NCBI RefSeq assembly: GCF_014645315.1
Contig: NZ_BMLQ01000009.1
Location: 1-64,000, forward strand
Origin: Citricoccus zhacaiensis
Lineage (GTDB): Bacteria; Actinomycetota; Actinomycetes; Actinomycetales; Micrococcaceae
Length of the DNA: 64,000 bases
Reading direction: 5' to 3'
Below are positions 45,792 to 54,084 of the stretch, piece by piece. Both the position numbers and the translations under genes were made by a program. Under the pieces are notes generated by a model. The model ran no database searches. It had not been told where the DNA came from and saw only the letters and a program-made list of their open reading frames with translations. How positions within the stretch are numbered: position 1 is the stretch's first letter; each line of letters begins with the position of its first letter.

Positions 45792-46628
45792 TTAGAGGCT
45801 CGTCTGGCCGGCGTCGACCTTGAGCTGCTGACCGGTGATGTAGCGGGCCTCGTCGGAGGCGAGGAATAGCAGCGCGTTCGAGATGTCCCGGGCCTCGACC
45901 CAGTCGATGTCCAGCGCCTGCATCGTCCGGGAGACCTCTGCGAAGTCCTCCCGGGTGGGATTGTCCTTGCCGGGGACGAACAGTTTGTAGATCGCCTCGT
46001 TCTGGATCATGTCCGTGTCCACCTGCGTGGGGTGGATGGTGTTGACACGGATGTTCTCCTGGCCCAGCTCAAGTACCAAGGTCTTCATGAGTCCCACCAC
46101 GCCGTGCTTCGCGGCAACGTAGTGGGTCATGTTCGCGTAGCCCTTGATGCCGGCCGTCGAGCTGGTGAGGACGATCGCACCACCGTTGCCACCGGTCCGG
46201 AGGTGCGGAAGGGCGGCTTTCACCGTGTGGCGGACACCGGTGAGGTTGATGTCGATCATCTCCTGCCAGCCCTCTTCGGACTGGTCAGCCAGGGGATTGA
46301 TCTCGCCCAGGATGCCGGCATTGGCCGAGACGATGTCGAGTCGCCCGAACTCGGCAAAGCCCTCGTCTGCAACGGCCTTGACTGCCGCGAAGTCGCGGAC
46401 GTCGGCCTCACGGGCGATGATGCGGCGGTCCAGGGCTTCCACCTGGCGGACCGTCTCCGCCAGGTCCTCGGCACGCGGACCGGGATAGGGATTCGACTTC
46501 ACGTCCCGGCAGATGTCGAACGTGATGATGTCGGCGCCTTCCTCCGCGAGACGGACGGCATGGCTTCTGCCCTGCCCCCGTGCTCCTCCGGAGATGAACG
46601 CGACCTTGCCTTCGAGACGTGCACCCAT
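45792..46628 (-). CDS. mycofactocin-coupled SDR oxidoreductase, copy 3
   Basis: A 278-residue SDR, first of the three tandem copies. The motif SGGARGQGRSHAVRL is followed by FDICRDVKSNPYPGPRAEDL (MFT insertion). Catalytic Ser is in VLTSSTAG and YVAAKHG carries Tyr and Lys. It lies 105 bases after mftC. The C-terminal substrate-lid region differs most from copy 2 (DNPTREDFAEVSRTMQALD), so the two probably accept different alcohols. Confidence 0.88.
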   Translation of the reverse strand: MGARLEGKVAFISGGARGQGRSHAVRLAEEGADIITFDICRDVKSNPYPGPRAEDLAETVRQVEALDRRIIAREADVRDFAAVKAVADEGFAEFGRLDIVSANAGILGEINPLADQSEEGWQEMIDINLTGVRHTVKAALPHLRTGGNGGAIVLTSSTAGIKGYANMTHYVAAKHGVVGLMKTLVLELGQENIRVNTIHPTQVDTDMIQNEAIYKLFVPGKDNPTREDFAEVSRTMQALDIDWVEARDISNALLFLASDEARYITGQQLKVDAGQTSL

Positions 46629-46733
46629 GATGTGACTCCTTGTTCAGATTGCTGTTCTGATTGCCGTGGGGGTGGCTTGACGGTGGATGGAGGTGGATGT
46701 GGTTCAGGGGGGTGATGGCGGAGGGGGATCTGG

Positions 46734-47993
46734 TCAGGACGATGAGGCCGTGGCGGCGCCAGGAGGCACGAATCCGGCCAGGGGGTCGATCTCGCAGGCG
46801 CTGACCGGTGGGCGGGCGGGTGCGCCCATGCCGATGCTCACCGGGACCGGGCGGGACTTCGCGCGCGGGCGGGGCGGTGAGGTCCGGTGGGACCGGTCAA
46901 CACTCGGCCGCGGGAACTCCAGGTCCGCCTCGCGTCCCTGGAGGAGTTCCTCGCCGAGACCACGCACGCATTCGGGGTCCGGTCCGTCGAGCGGCAGGCC
47001 GGTGAAGAACTTCGCGGCCATGCAGCCGCCGCGGCAGGTGTCCATGAACTGACACCCGGCGCAGGCGCCACCCGTCTGCGGCTCGCGCAGCTCGGTGAAC
47101 AGCTCGGCACCCCGCCAGACCGCAGCGAAACCGCCGTCGGTCACCGTGTTGCCGGCCTTGAACTCATCGTGGATCGCGAAGGGACAGGCATAGACATCGC
47201 CCACCGGGTCGATCAGGCACACCACCCGCCCGGCACCGCAGAGGTTCAGCCCGGGCAGGGTCTGCCCATAGGCGGAGAGGTGGAAGAACGAGTCACCGGT
47301 CAGCACGCCCTCCCCGTGGGCCACGAGCCAGTCGTAGAGCTCGCGCTGCTGCTCGGGACGCGGGTGGATGTCATCCCAGACATCCACCGCCCGCCCGGAG
47401 GGCCGCAACCGGGTGATGCGCAGCGTGGCACCGTACTCGTCCGCCAGGGCCTTGAACTCATCGAGCTGTGGGATGTTGTGCCGGGTCATGACCACGGAGA
47501 TCTTGAACCCCTCGACGCCGGCATCCTTCAGGTTCTGCATCGCCCGGACCGCAAGGTCGAAGGAGCCCTTGCCCCGCAGGGCGTCGTTGACCTCCGCGGT
47601 AGCCCCATCGAGGGAGATCTGCACGTCGATGTAACCGTTGTCGGCAATCCGCTGCGCGGCCTCCGGCGTGATACGCACCCCGTTCGTGGAGAACTTCACA
47701 CCGACGTCGTGGCTGGTGGCATACTCGACGATCTCCCAGAAGTCAGAGCGGACGGTCGGCTCACCACCGCCGATATTGACGTAGAAGACCTGCATCCGCT
47801 GGAGCTCGTCAATGATCTCCTTGCACTGCTCCGTGGACAGCTCGTTCGGATCGCGGCGGCCGGAGGCCGAGAGGCAGTGCGAACAACTGAGGTTGCAGGC
47901 GTAGGTCAGCTCCCAGGTCAGGCAGATCGGCGAATCGAGACCGCGTTCGAAGTGGTCGATGAGGGAAGGACGGCGCTCGGGCGCGAGGGTCAA
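46734..47993 (-). CDS. mftC: mycofactocin radical SAM maturase MftC
   Basis: A 419-residue radical SAM enzyme. The cluster motif is CNLSCSHC (C33, C37, C40), followed by NIGGGEPTVR and KFSTNGVRI. A C-terminal SPASM domain carries two auxiliary clusters (GAGRVVCLIDPVGDVYACPF, CAGCQFMDTCRGGC). MftC decarboxylates the C-terminal Tyr of MftA and cross-links it to the penultimate Val. I place the start at TTG 47993, with GGAG six bases before it and 16 bases after the mftB stop. The N-terminus then matches relatives (PSLIDHFERGLDSPICLTWE). The last 65 residues are a Pro/Arg-rich tail beyond the usual end. Confidence 0.93.
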   Translation of the reverse strand: MTLAPERRPSLIDHFERGLDSPICLTWELTYACNLSCSHCLSASGRRDPNELSTEQCKEIIDELQRMQVFYVNIGGGEPTVRSDFWEIVEYATSHDVGVKFSTNGVRITPEAAQRIADNGYIDVQISLDGATAEVNDALRGKGSFDLAVRAMQNLKDAGVEGFKISVVMTRHNIPQLDEFKALADEYGATLRITRLRPSGRAVDVWDDIHPRPEQQRELYDWLVAHGEGVLTGDSFFHLSAYGQTLPGLNLCGAGRVVCLIDPVGDVYACPFAIHDEFKAGNTVTDGGFAAVWRGAELFTELREPQTGGACAGCQFMDTCRGGCMAAKFFTGLPLDGPDPECVRGLGEELLQGREADLEFPRPSVDRSHRTSPPRPRAKSRPVPVSIGMGAPARPPVSACEIDPLAGFVPPGAATASSS

Positions 47994-48009
47994 GGCAAAC
48001 TCCAGGGGT

Positions 48010-48348
48010 TCAGGCGTGGTCGGTGGACGGCAGCAGCATGTCCGTGTCGGCGAGCCGTTGCAGGGCGGACACGTAGCCCGGACGGGCATCCTCGGCGATC
48101 CCCAGGGCAGCGAACGTCGCATCCACGCTCGGGAAGTCGGCCAGTGCGGTGACCAGATCGACGAGCCGGGTGTCCTTGAGGAAGCTGAGGCGGCGGGTGC
48201 CGAAGTGGTAGAGCAGGGCCCCGAAGGGCTCAGGCCGCACCGCCACGCGGGGATTCAGGGTCCAGGCCGTCCCGGGATCGAGGACGAGCCCCGATCCCGG
48301 ATCCACAGCCCGGTGTGTGGTGGTGGCCAAGGTCAGTAGACCCCGCAC
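48010..48348 (-). CDS. mftB: mycofactocin peptide chaperone MftB (RRE domain)
   Basis: A protein of up to 112 residues with the MftB pattern WTLNPRVAVRPEPFGALLYHFGTRRLSFLKD. This is a PqqD-like RiPP recognition element that binds the MftA leader and presents it to MftC. The GTG at 48348 overlaps the last 16 bases of mftA; internal GTG/TTG starts would give a product nearer the usual 90-100 residues. It ends 16 bases before the mftC start. Confidence 0.9.
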   Translation of the reverse strand: MRGLLTLATTTHRAVDPGSGLVLDPGTAWTLNPRVAVRPEPFGALLYHFGTRRLSFLKDTRLVDLVTALADFPSVDATFAALGIAEDARPGYVSALQRLADTDMLLPSTDHA

Positions 48349-48434
48349 ATGCCGTCGATCGAGACATCCTCGACGAGGTCGTCCGCCGTGACTTCGGGGT
48401 CAGTGCTCTGGGCGTGGGCGCTGGACTGATCCAT
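48333..48434 (-). CDS. mftA: mycofactocin precursor peptide MftA
   Basis: A 33-residue peptide too short for ordinary gene callers, ending in IDGMCGVY before TGA. The C-terminal Val-Tyr is the part converted to the redox cofactor, and IDGMCGVY is the diagnostic MftA ending. The N-terminal leader is acidic (STDPEVTADDLVEDVS) and is read by MftB. ATG 48434 follows GGAGG closely. A promoter and inverted repeat lie directly upstream, shared with the divergent mftR. Confidence 0.95.
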   Translation of the reverse strand: MDQSSAHAQSTDPEVTADDLVEDVSIDGMCGVY

Positions 48435-48462
48435 AGTTCCTCCGTGGAAAGTGCCGTGAATG

Positions 48463-48482
48463 TGTGAGTTGGATCACTCACA
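48463..48482. promoter_or_regulatory. candidate MftR operator between mftA and mftR
   Basis: TGTGAGT-TGGATC-ACTCACA is a perfect seven-base inverted repeat with a six-base spacer. It lies 29 bases before the mftA start and just downstream of the proposed -10 box, where a bound TetR protein would block transcription. A TetR-family regulator gene starts 88 bases away on the other side. Confidence 0.55.
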
Positions 48483-48489
48483 TGATGGG

Positions 48490-48518
48490 AGACTAAATGA
48501 CACTGGGTGCCAATGCAA
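48490..48518 (-). promoter_or_regulatory. candidate promoter of the mftA operon
   Basis: On the minus strand TTGCAT (48518-48513) and TAGTCT (48495-48490) are 17 bases apart, resembling sigma70-type boxes. Transcription would start about 48483, at the edge of the inverted repeat. Confidence 0.45.
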
Positions 48519-48570
48519 TGGATCGTGCACAACGTGGTGAACAATCTTTCTAGAGGTGAGAGGAGGGGCC

Positions 48571-49302
48571 ATGACCGAGAACCAGGAGACGCCTGACCGG
48601 ACCCTGGGCCGTCCCCGTGCCACCACGCATGACGTACTGGCCGAGATCGGCGTGGAGCTCTTCACCCGCCACGGGTATGAGCACGTCTCGGTCCAGCAGA
48701 TCGCCGATGCGGCGGGAGTGTCCCGACGGACGTTCTTCCGCTACTTCCCGACGAAGGCGGACCTGCCCTGGGGGGACTTCGCCCGGGAGGTGGAACGGCT
48801 CCGCGGAGAACTGGCCCTCGTACCGGATGACATCCCCCTGATGGCCGCCGTGCGCCATGCCGTCGTGGAATTCAACCGCGTCCCGCCGGAGGCCGTCGAC
48901 CAGCACCGTGCCCGGCTCGGACTCATCCTCACGGAACCCGAGTTGATCGCCCGGTCCCTGTTGAAATTCCGCGACTGGCGGCAAGTCATCGCGGAGTTCA
49001 CGGCTCGGCGCCTCAATCTGGATCCCACATCCTTCTTCCCCGAGCTGGTCGGTGAGGTCGCCTTGAGCGCGGCCGTCGCCGCCTATCGGCAGTGGATCCC
49101 CTCACTCGACACCGACCTCTCGACCTTCATCGACACCGCCTTCGCCGCAATCGTGGACCTGGACCGGCTGGAGCAGGGCGTCGCCGCTCAGCTGTCGATG
49201 CGACTGGACACCCGGGGGCGGGACCACAGGAGAATCACGGGCACCGCGACGATCCAGGAAATGCAGGAATCGCAGGAGGAGAACGCCGATGAGACTCGCT
49301 GA
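48571..49302 (+). CDS. mftR: mycofactocin system TetR-family regulator MftR
   Basis: A 243-residue TetR protein. The DNA-binding helix-turn-helix is HVSVQQIADAAGVSRRTFFRYF, the form typical of MftR. The C-terminal ligand domain is longer than usual, with a Glu/Gln-rich tail. MftR in mycobacteria represses mft genes and is released by long-chain acyl-CoA. ATG 48571 follows GAGGAGG. It is divergent from mftA, unlike the mycobacterial order, and its last 14 bases overlap mftE, so it is cotranscribed with the peptidase gene. Confidence 0.85.
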   Translation: MTENQETPDRTLGRPRATTHDVLAEIGVELFTRHGYEHVSVQQIADAAGVSRRTFFRYFPTKADLPWGDFAREVERLRGELALVPDDIPLMAAVRHAVVEFNRVPPEAVDQHRARLGLILTEPELIARSLLKFRDWRQVIAEFTARRLNLDPTSFFPELVGEVALSAAVAAYRQWIPSLDTDLSTFIDTAFAAIVDLDRLEQGVAAQLSMRLDTRGRDHRRITGTATIQEMQESQEENADETR

Positions 49303-49975
49303 CGCCACCTGGCCGGACATCCGACCGCAGACCTTCGGCGGCGCGGCCCCGGTGCTCGTGCTCCCGGTCGGGGCGTTGGAGCAGCACGGTCCGCACCTCC
49401 CCCTGGACACGGATGCCGTCACCGCCACGGCGGTGGCCACCGCCGTGGCAGACGCCAGACCTCGTGCCGCCCTCGCCCCGACCCTCCCGATCGGTGCCAG
49501 CGGGGAACATGCCGACTTCCCCGGCACGCTGTCCATCGGCAGTGACGCCCTGCGTCAGCTCATCGTCGAGGTGGTTCGCAGCTCCACCCCGACGTTCTCA
49601 GCGGTCATGGTGGTGAACGGACATGGCGGCAATGTGGATGCCCTCCGGTCCGCAGCCGAACTGTGCACGGCCGAAGGACGGACACTCCTCGCCCACCACC
49701 TCGGCCTGCCGGGCATGGACGCCCATGCCGGCCGGACGGAGACCTCGCTGATGCTGCACCTGACCCCGGAGCGGGTGCGGCTGGATCACGCGGAGCCCGG
49801 CAACACCACTCCCGTGCGAGAGCTCCTCGCCGAGATGAAGGCGCACGGGGTGCGGGGCGTCAGTCCGAACGGCGTGCTCGGCGATCCGACCGGGGCCAGC
49901 GCCACCGAGGGAGCGGAGCTGTTCGCCCGGCTCCGCGACCGGGCCATCGCAGCGTTCGACGGCATCCCGGGTTAG
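49289..49975 (+). CDS. mftE: mycofactocin precursor peptidase MftE (creatininase family)
   Basis: A 228-residue creatininase-like metallopeptidase. The metal ligands are in GALEQHGPHLPLDTDAVTA (Glu, His, Asp) and GEHADFPGTLSIG, then VVNGHGGNVDALRSAA and HAGRTETSLMLHL. It cuts the modified MftA peptide to release the cyclised Val-Tyr unit AHDP. It overlaps mftR by 14 bases and converges with mftF, with 38 bases between. Confidence 0.9.
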   Translation: MRLADATWPDIRPQTFGGAAPVLVLPVGALEQHGPHLPLDTDAVTATAVATAVADARPRAALAPTLPIGASGEHADFPGTLSIGSDALRQLIVEVVRSSTPTFSAVMVVNGHGGNVDALRSAAELCTAEGRTLLAHHLGLPGMDAHAGRTETSLMLHLTPERVRLDHAEPGNTTPVRELLAEMKAHGVRGVSPNGVLGDPTGASATEGAELFARLRDRAIAAFDGIPG

Positions 49976-50013
49976 ACGACAGAGCGCAGCAGAAACAGCA
50001 GAGGCGGCGGAAC

Positions 50014-51543
50014 CTATGCCCCGCTCTGGCGCAGCCGCGGCCGCAGCACCGCCCACCGCCGGGACCGCACCGCGGCACGGAGCACGCCGGTACCGTAGGC
50101 CGCGTCCGCGACGAGTCGCAGCGCAAGGTGCCGGGCGGGATCGAGGGCTGCGCCGGCGTCGTGCGCTGGGCCGTCATGGCTGAGGCGGTCCTGAACCCAG
50201 TGCCGGGCAGCCTGCACGGTGTCCGGCACCGTGGGAGCCAGGGCCAGCACGACGACGGCGCGCGCCACCCGCCTCGCCCGGCTCACCGGAGCCGCGCACA
50301 CCATGGACACCGCGAGGGCCAGCGCCCCGAGCGGCCACCATTCGCGACGCAGGGCGTTGCCGACGGCGGTGACCTCGGACCGCAGTCCGAGCACGGCGAC
50401 CTCGGCGCCGCCGGACACGGGCAGACCCCGACGGTGGAAGCGGCGGACGCTGGCGCCGAGCTGGACCGCTGACCCGCCCACGGCACCCGCAACACCCAGG
50501 GCGCGCACCGGTCCGCGACCACCCACTGCCACCAGGCTTCCAGCGAGCACCGCCAGGCCGGGCCACCCCCAGGTCGCTGGAGCGAGCCGGCCAGGGTGCC
50601 GGTCCTCGAGCGGGACGGCCGAGGTTCCATAGGCCGTATGCCGCTGGCACCATCCCGCCAGCCCAGCGCGGACCTCATGATGGACCTCGGCGGAGGGCAC
50701 ATACCGGACGGTGTGTCCGGCGGCGACGAGGCGCCAGATGAGGTCGACGTCCTCCCCCACCCTCAGCCCGGGTTCGAAGGGCGGATCCGGCAGGGCCGCG
50801 CGACGCACGAGCAGGGCAGCGGTGGGGACGTAGCCGATCTGCCCCCCCGGGGCGACGCGCCGTGCCTGGGGCCCGAGGTCGAGTCCGCCGCGCCGGGACT
50901 CGAACCGTTCCAGGACGGTGCCGGGGCCGGCACCGGTCACGGAGCCCCGGACCCGGGGAGCTGCGACGGCCACTGTCGGGTCGTCGACGTGAGGAAACAG
51001 GACGTCCAACCAGTACTCGGTGGGCACGGTGTCCGCGTCCAGGAACGCGACGAAGTCGGCCGGTCCCTCGGCTGAATCGGTCGACGCGGCCAGGCCGGCG
51101 TTGCGGGCGCCGCCGGGTCCGACGTTCTCGGGCAGGACCACCAGACGCACGCCGTGGGCTGCGCAGACCCGTTCGATCTCCCGGGCATCGGTGGCGCTCG
51201 AGGCATCATCCACCACGGTCACCCGATGGCCGTGCACGGCCGGGAGGAGACGCGTCAGGGGCACGGCCGAACCGTGGACCGGCACGATCACCTCCACCTC
51301 GTCCGGACGGGGCCGCCGGGGCGGGTGGACGGGCAGGGCCAGACCTCGGTCCACGAGCAGTCGTGCGGTGGCGCGTTCCACGTCGTCGACCGGCTCGACG
51401 GCCCCGGCGCCGCGGCGCAGGACCTTCCTGGCAAAGGGACGGGCCGGAGCGGACAGCCGGGCCAGTCCCCACGGCGATCCGCCGAACACCAGTTCGCCGT
51501 GGCGGCGGGTGTAGGAGCCCTGGGTCCGGGCGATGGCCGTCAT
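50014..51543 (-). CDS. mftF: mycofactocin glycosyltransferase MftF
   Basis: A 509-residue GT2-family glycosyltransferase. After about 80 residues containing the MftF-specific SWGLARL-like segment, the GT-A domain shows VEVIVPVHG, VTVVDDASS, ENVGPGGARNAGL, FLDADTVP (DxD) and RVGEDVDLIWRLVAAGH. The C-terminal third has several hydrophobic stretches, so it is likely membrane-bound. MftF adds beta-1,4-glucose units to premycofactocin. Its ATG overlaps the mftG stop (ATGA). Confidence 0.92.
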   Translation of the reverse strand: MTAIARTQGSYTRRHGELVFGGSPWGLARLSAPARPFARKVLRRGAGAVEPVDDVERATARLLVDRGLALPVHPPRRPRPDEVEVIVPVHGSAVPLTRLLPAVHGHRVTVVDDASSATDAREIERVCAAHGVRLVVLPENVGPGGARNAGLAASTDSAEGPADFVAFLDADTVPTEYWLDVLFPHVDDPTVAVAAPRVRGSVTGAGPGTVLERFESRRGGLDLGPQARRVAPGGQIGYVPTAALLVRRAALPDPPFEPGLRVGEDVDLIWRLVAAGHTVRYVPSAEVHHEVRAGLAGWCQRHTAYGTSAVPLEDRHPGRLAPATWGWPGLAVLAGSLVAVGGRGPVRALGVAGAVGGSAVQLGASVRRFHRRGLPVSGGAEVAVLGLRSEVTAVGNALRREWWPLGALALAVSMVCAAPVSRARRVARAVVVLALAPTVPDTVQAARHWVQDRLSHDGPAHDAGAALDPARHLALRLVADAAYGTGVLRAAVRSRRWAVLRPRLRQSGA

Positions 51544-53168
51544 CGGCCCTCCCGGATCCGGGACCCGGCGAGGTGCCCCAGTGCCATGGCCACCGCGGCC
51601 GTCCCTCCAGAGGGGTGCGTGGGCAGGACGGAGAGGTCCGCCACGTGCAGCCCGTCGATGCCGCGCACCCGTAGCTGCTCATCCACGACGGCGTCCGGTC
51701 CGCCGGCCGCGCAAGTCCCCACGGCGTGGTAGATGCCGCCACCGGACGTGCGGACGAAGGCGGCGGCAGCCTCGTCATCACCGCCGGCGACGCTGACGCC
51801 CGGCAGCTCCTCGTCAATGACCACGCCCGAGAGCGCCGGTGCGGCGAGCGCGGCGCGGGCCGTCTTCAGGGCACGGGCGGCCGCGTCCCGGTCGCGGGGA
51901 TCCTCGAGCAGGGGCGCACGGACGTGCGGGGGCCGGCAAGGATCGGTGTTGGCCGCATGGACTGACCCCGTGGAGTACGGACTGAGGGCATAGGCCTGGA
52001 TCATCAGTCCGGCATGGTCCGCCGGTTCCAGGCCCGTGCCGTCCGTGGAGATGTCGGTGAGCAGAAGTTGCAGATCCGGCCGGTTCCCGCCGGTCGAGTC
52101 CACGGAGGCGGCGAGCGGGTAGGGGCCGGAGGCAAGCGGCCCCGACCGGGTCACGAGGTATTGAGCGGCGGCACCGAGCAGTCCTCGGGTGGTCCCGAGC
52201 CGGCCGTTGAGGCCCAGCCCGAAGCGGATCCGGGCCTTGACGGTGGCCCCGCGTTGTTCCCGGAGGCCCTCGCCCACCCGCGGCGCTGAGACGACGGGGT
52301 CGATGCCGAGGTGCCGCAACCGGTCCGGGTCTCCGATGCCCGAGCGCTCCAGGAGCGACGGCGTCTCCAACGTCCCCGCGGTGAGCACCACCTGACGTCG
52401 GGCGTGGTGACGAATGCGGCTGCCGTCTGCGAGGACAGTCTCCACGCCGACCGCACGGTCACCGGCGGTCAGCACCCGCACGGTCGTCTGCCCCGTGAGC
52501 ACCCTCAGGTTCCCTGCACGGAGCCCGGGTCGCAACAACGTGGCTGCACTCCGCCGCATTCCGCCTCGGATGGTGGCTGGGGTGCGTCCCACCCGAGGCC
52601 CGACGGCGGCGCGCACGTCCGGCACCAACGGCACCCCGGTCTCCCCGAGGCCGGCGATCAGGGCCCGCAGGACCTCGGACGGAGGTTCAGACGAGGGTTC
52701 GGACGGGGGCGCGGAGACGGGCAGTACGGCTTCCAGGTGATCGAAGGCGCGTCCGAAGGCAGGCCAGGACCAGTCCGCGCCGAGATGATCCGCCAGGCCG
52801 TCGTAGAGGTGCGACTCTCCGCGCAGGTACATGGTGCCATTGATGAGCGTGGAGCCGCCGACCCCGCGGCCCCGCCGCCACACGTCCACGGGGCCCGGTT
52901 CCCGTGCCGGGAGCGCCGGGTACTCGAGGCTGATCCGCGGGTCGAACATGGTCCGCACAAAGCCCTTCGGCACGGCCACCAGGGGGTTGCGGTTCCACGG
53001 GCCGGCTTCCACGACCAGCACCCGCAGGGACGGATCCTCAGCGAGGGCGGCAGCCATCGCACATCCGGCCGCACCGGCACCGACCACGATGACATCGGCG
53101 GTCAGTCCGCGCGCCGCCTCAGGCGGGTCAGGGGATCCAGCGCGAGAGCCGGCGGGACGTGGTGTCAT
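51540..53168 (-). CDS. mftG: mycofactocin dehydrogenase MftG (GMC oxidoreductase)
   Basis: A 542-residue GMC flavoprotein. FAD fold: VIVVGAGAAGCAMAAAL. GMC signature: GRGVGGSTLINGTMYLRG. The C-terminal active-site region is GGGIYHAVGTCAAGG with the His, then LHVADLSVLPTHPSGGT. MftG reoxidises mycofactocinol and passes electrons to the respiratory chain. I set the start at ATG 53168 (MTPRPAG), about 30 residues before the Rossmann fold; an upstream extension would overlap the AraC gene. It forms a coupled pair with mftF. Confidence 0.9.
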   Translation of the reverse strand: MTPRPAGSRAGSPDPPEAARGLTADVIVVGAGAAGCAMAAALAEDPSLRVLVVEAGPWNRNPLVAVPKGFVRTMFDPRISLEYPALPAREPGPVDVWRRGRGVGGSTLINGTMYLRGESHLYDGLADHLGADWSWPAFGRAFDHLEAVLPVSAPPSEPSSEPPSEVLRALIAGLGETGVPLVPDVRAAVGPRVGRTPATIRGGMRRSAATLLRPGLRAGNLRVLTGQTTVRVLTAGDRAVGVETVLADGSRIRHHARRQVVLTAGTLETPSLLERSGIGDPDRLRHLGIDPVVSAPRVGEGLREQRGATVKARIRFGLGLNGRLGTTRGLLGAAAQYLVTRSGPLASGPYPLAASVDSTGGNRPDLQLLLTDISTDGTGLEPADHAGLMIQAYALSPYSTGSVHAANTDPCRPPHVRAPLLEDPRDRDAAARALKTARAALAAPALSGVVIDEELPGVSVAGGDDEAAAAFVRTSGGGIYHAVGTCAAGGPDAVVDEQLRVRGIDGLHVADLSVLPTHPSGGTAAVAMALGHLAGSRIREGR

Positions 53169-53217
53169 AGTGCGTTCATCGTAGTCACGGGAGGGACTCA
53201 GGCCGTCACCGCCAACA

Positions 53218-54072
53218 TCAGGCCCTCTCGATAGGAATCCACAGTTGGCCGCTGCCGCTCGTTCCTCCCTCGTCCGATTGCACGGAGAGCAATTCGGGGC
53301 CCGGAGCCCATCGGTACGGATTGGCCGGGAACCACTCGGTCGCCGCATCGGCCCAGAGCTGTTGCAGTGCCTCAGGGAAGTCGCCTTCCGCTTGGAAGAC
53401 GACCCACAGACCAGCCGAGACGTCGAGCGATTCCAGGCCGGCCGGCGTCGGGCGCGTGGTGGCGACCGCGCGCCAATAATCCAGCCAGCTGCCCTCCGAG
53501 CGAGGTGCGTCGATGTTGACGGTGACGGCGAGGCTGCCGGCCGGTTCCTGATCCGAGAGCTCGGCCAGCTGCGTCCGGATGGTGGGGTCTATAGAACGTT
53601 CGAAGTCGGCGATGGCGGCGTTCTCCCCCTCGTGGATGAGCGGGACGCGGGTATGGACTCCCACCAGGGTGAAGGCGGCCTTCTCGATGATGCGGTGCTT
53701 CACGTCTGTGGTCCCTTCGACGGTCAGATGGAATCTGAGTTGCGGTTGAGAATGGAGGACGGCGCCGGGACGACGTGCCTCGGTCGGTGTCATGCCGTGC
53801 AGTGATTTGAAGGCCCGGTTGAACGCCTCGGCAGAGCCGTAGCCATAACGCACGGCCACGTCCAGCACCGTGGAGCCATCCAGGATCTCGGCGGTGGCCG
53901 CGGTGAGACGCCGGCGTCGGACGTACTCGGACAGCGGCATGCCGGCAAGGGTGGAGAACATCCGGCGGAAGTGATACTCCGAGGTCATGGCAGTCCTGGC
54001 CAGTGCCTGGACGTCGACGGCGGCCGTCAGATCCGCTTCGATGTCGCCGATGGCGCGATTCCATTGCTGCAT
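53218..54072 (-). CDS. AraC-family regulator with GyrI-like effector domain
   Basis: A 284-residue protein. The N-terminal third carries two AraC helix-turn-helix motifs (YHFRRMFSTLAGMPLSEYVRRRR and YGYGSAEAFNRAFKSLHGMTP). The rest is a GyrI-like small-molecule domain, as in Rob and SoxS-like transcription activators that bind hydrophobic ligands. It lies 49 bases upstream of mftG on the same strand with no evident terminator, so it could control or be cotranscribed with mftG-mftF. Confidence 0.85.
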   Translation of the reverse strand: MQQWNRAIGDIEADLTAAVDVQALARTAMTSEYHFRRMFSTLAGMPLSEYVRRRRLTAATAEILDGSTVLDVAVRYGYGSAEAFNRAFKSLHGMTPTEARRPGAVLHSQPQLRFHLTVEGTTDVKHRIIEKAAFTLVGVHTRVPLIHEGENAAIADFERSIDPTIRTQLAELSDQEPAGSLAVTVNIDAPRSEGSWLDYWRAVATTRPTPAGLESLDVSAGLWVVFQAEGDFPEALQQLWADAATEWFPANPYRWAPGPELLSVQSDEGGTSGSGQLWIPIERA

Positions 54073-54084
54073 GGTGTCCTCCCT

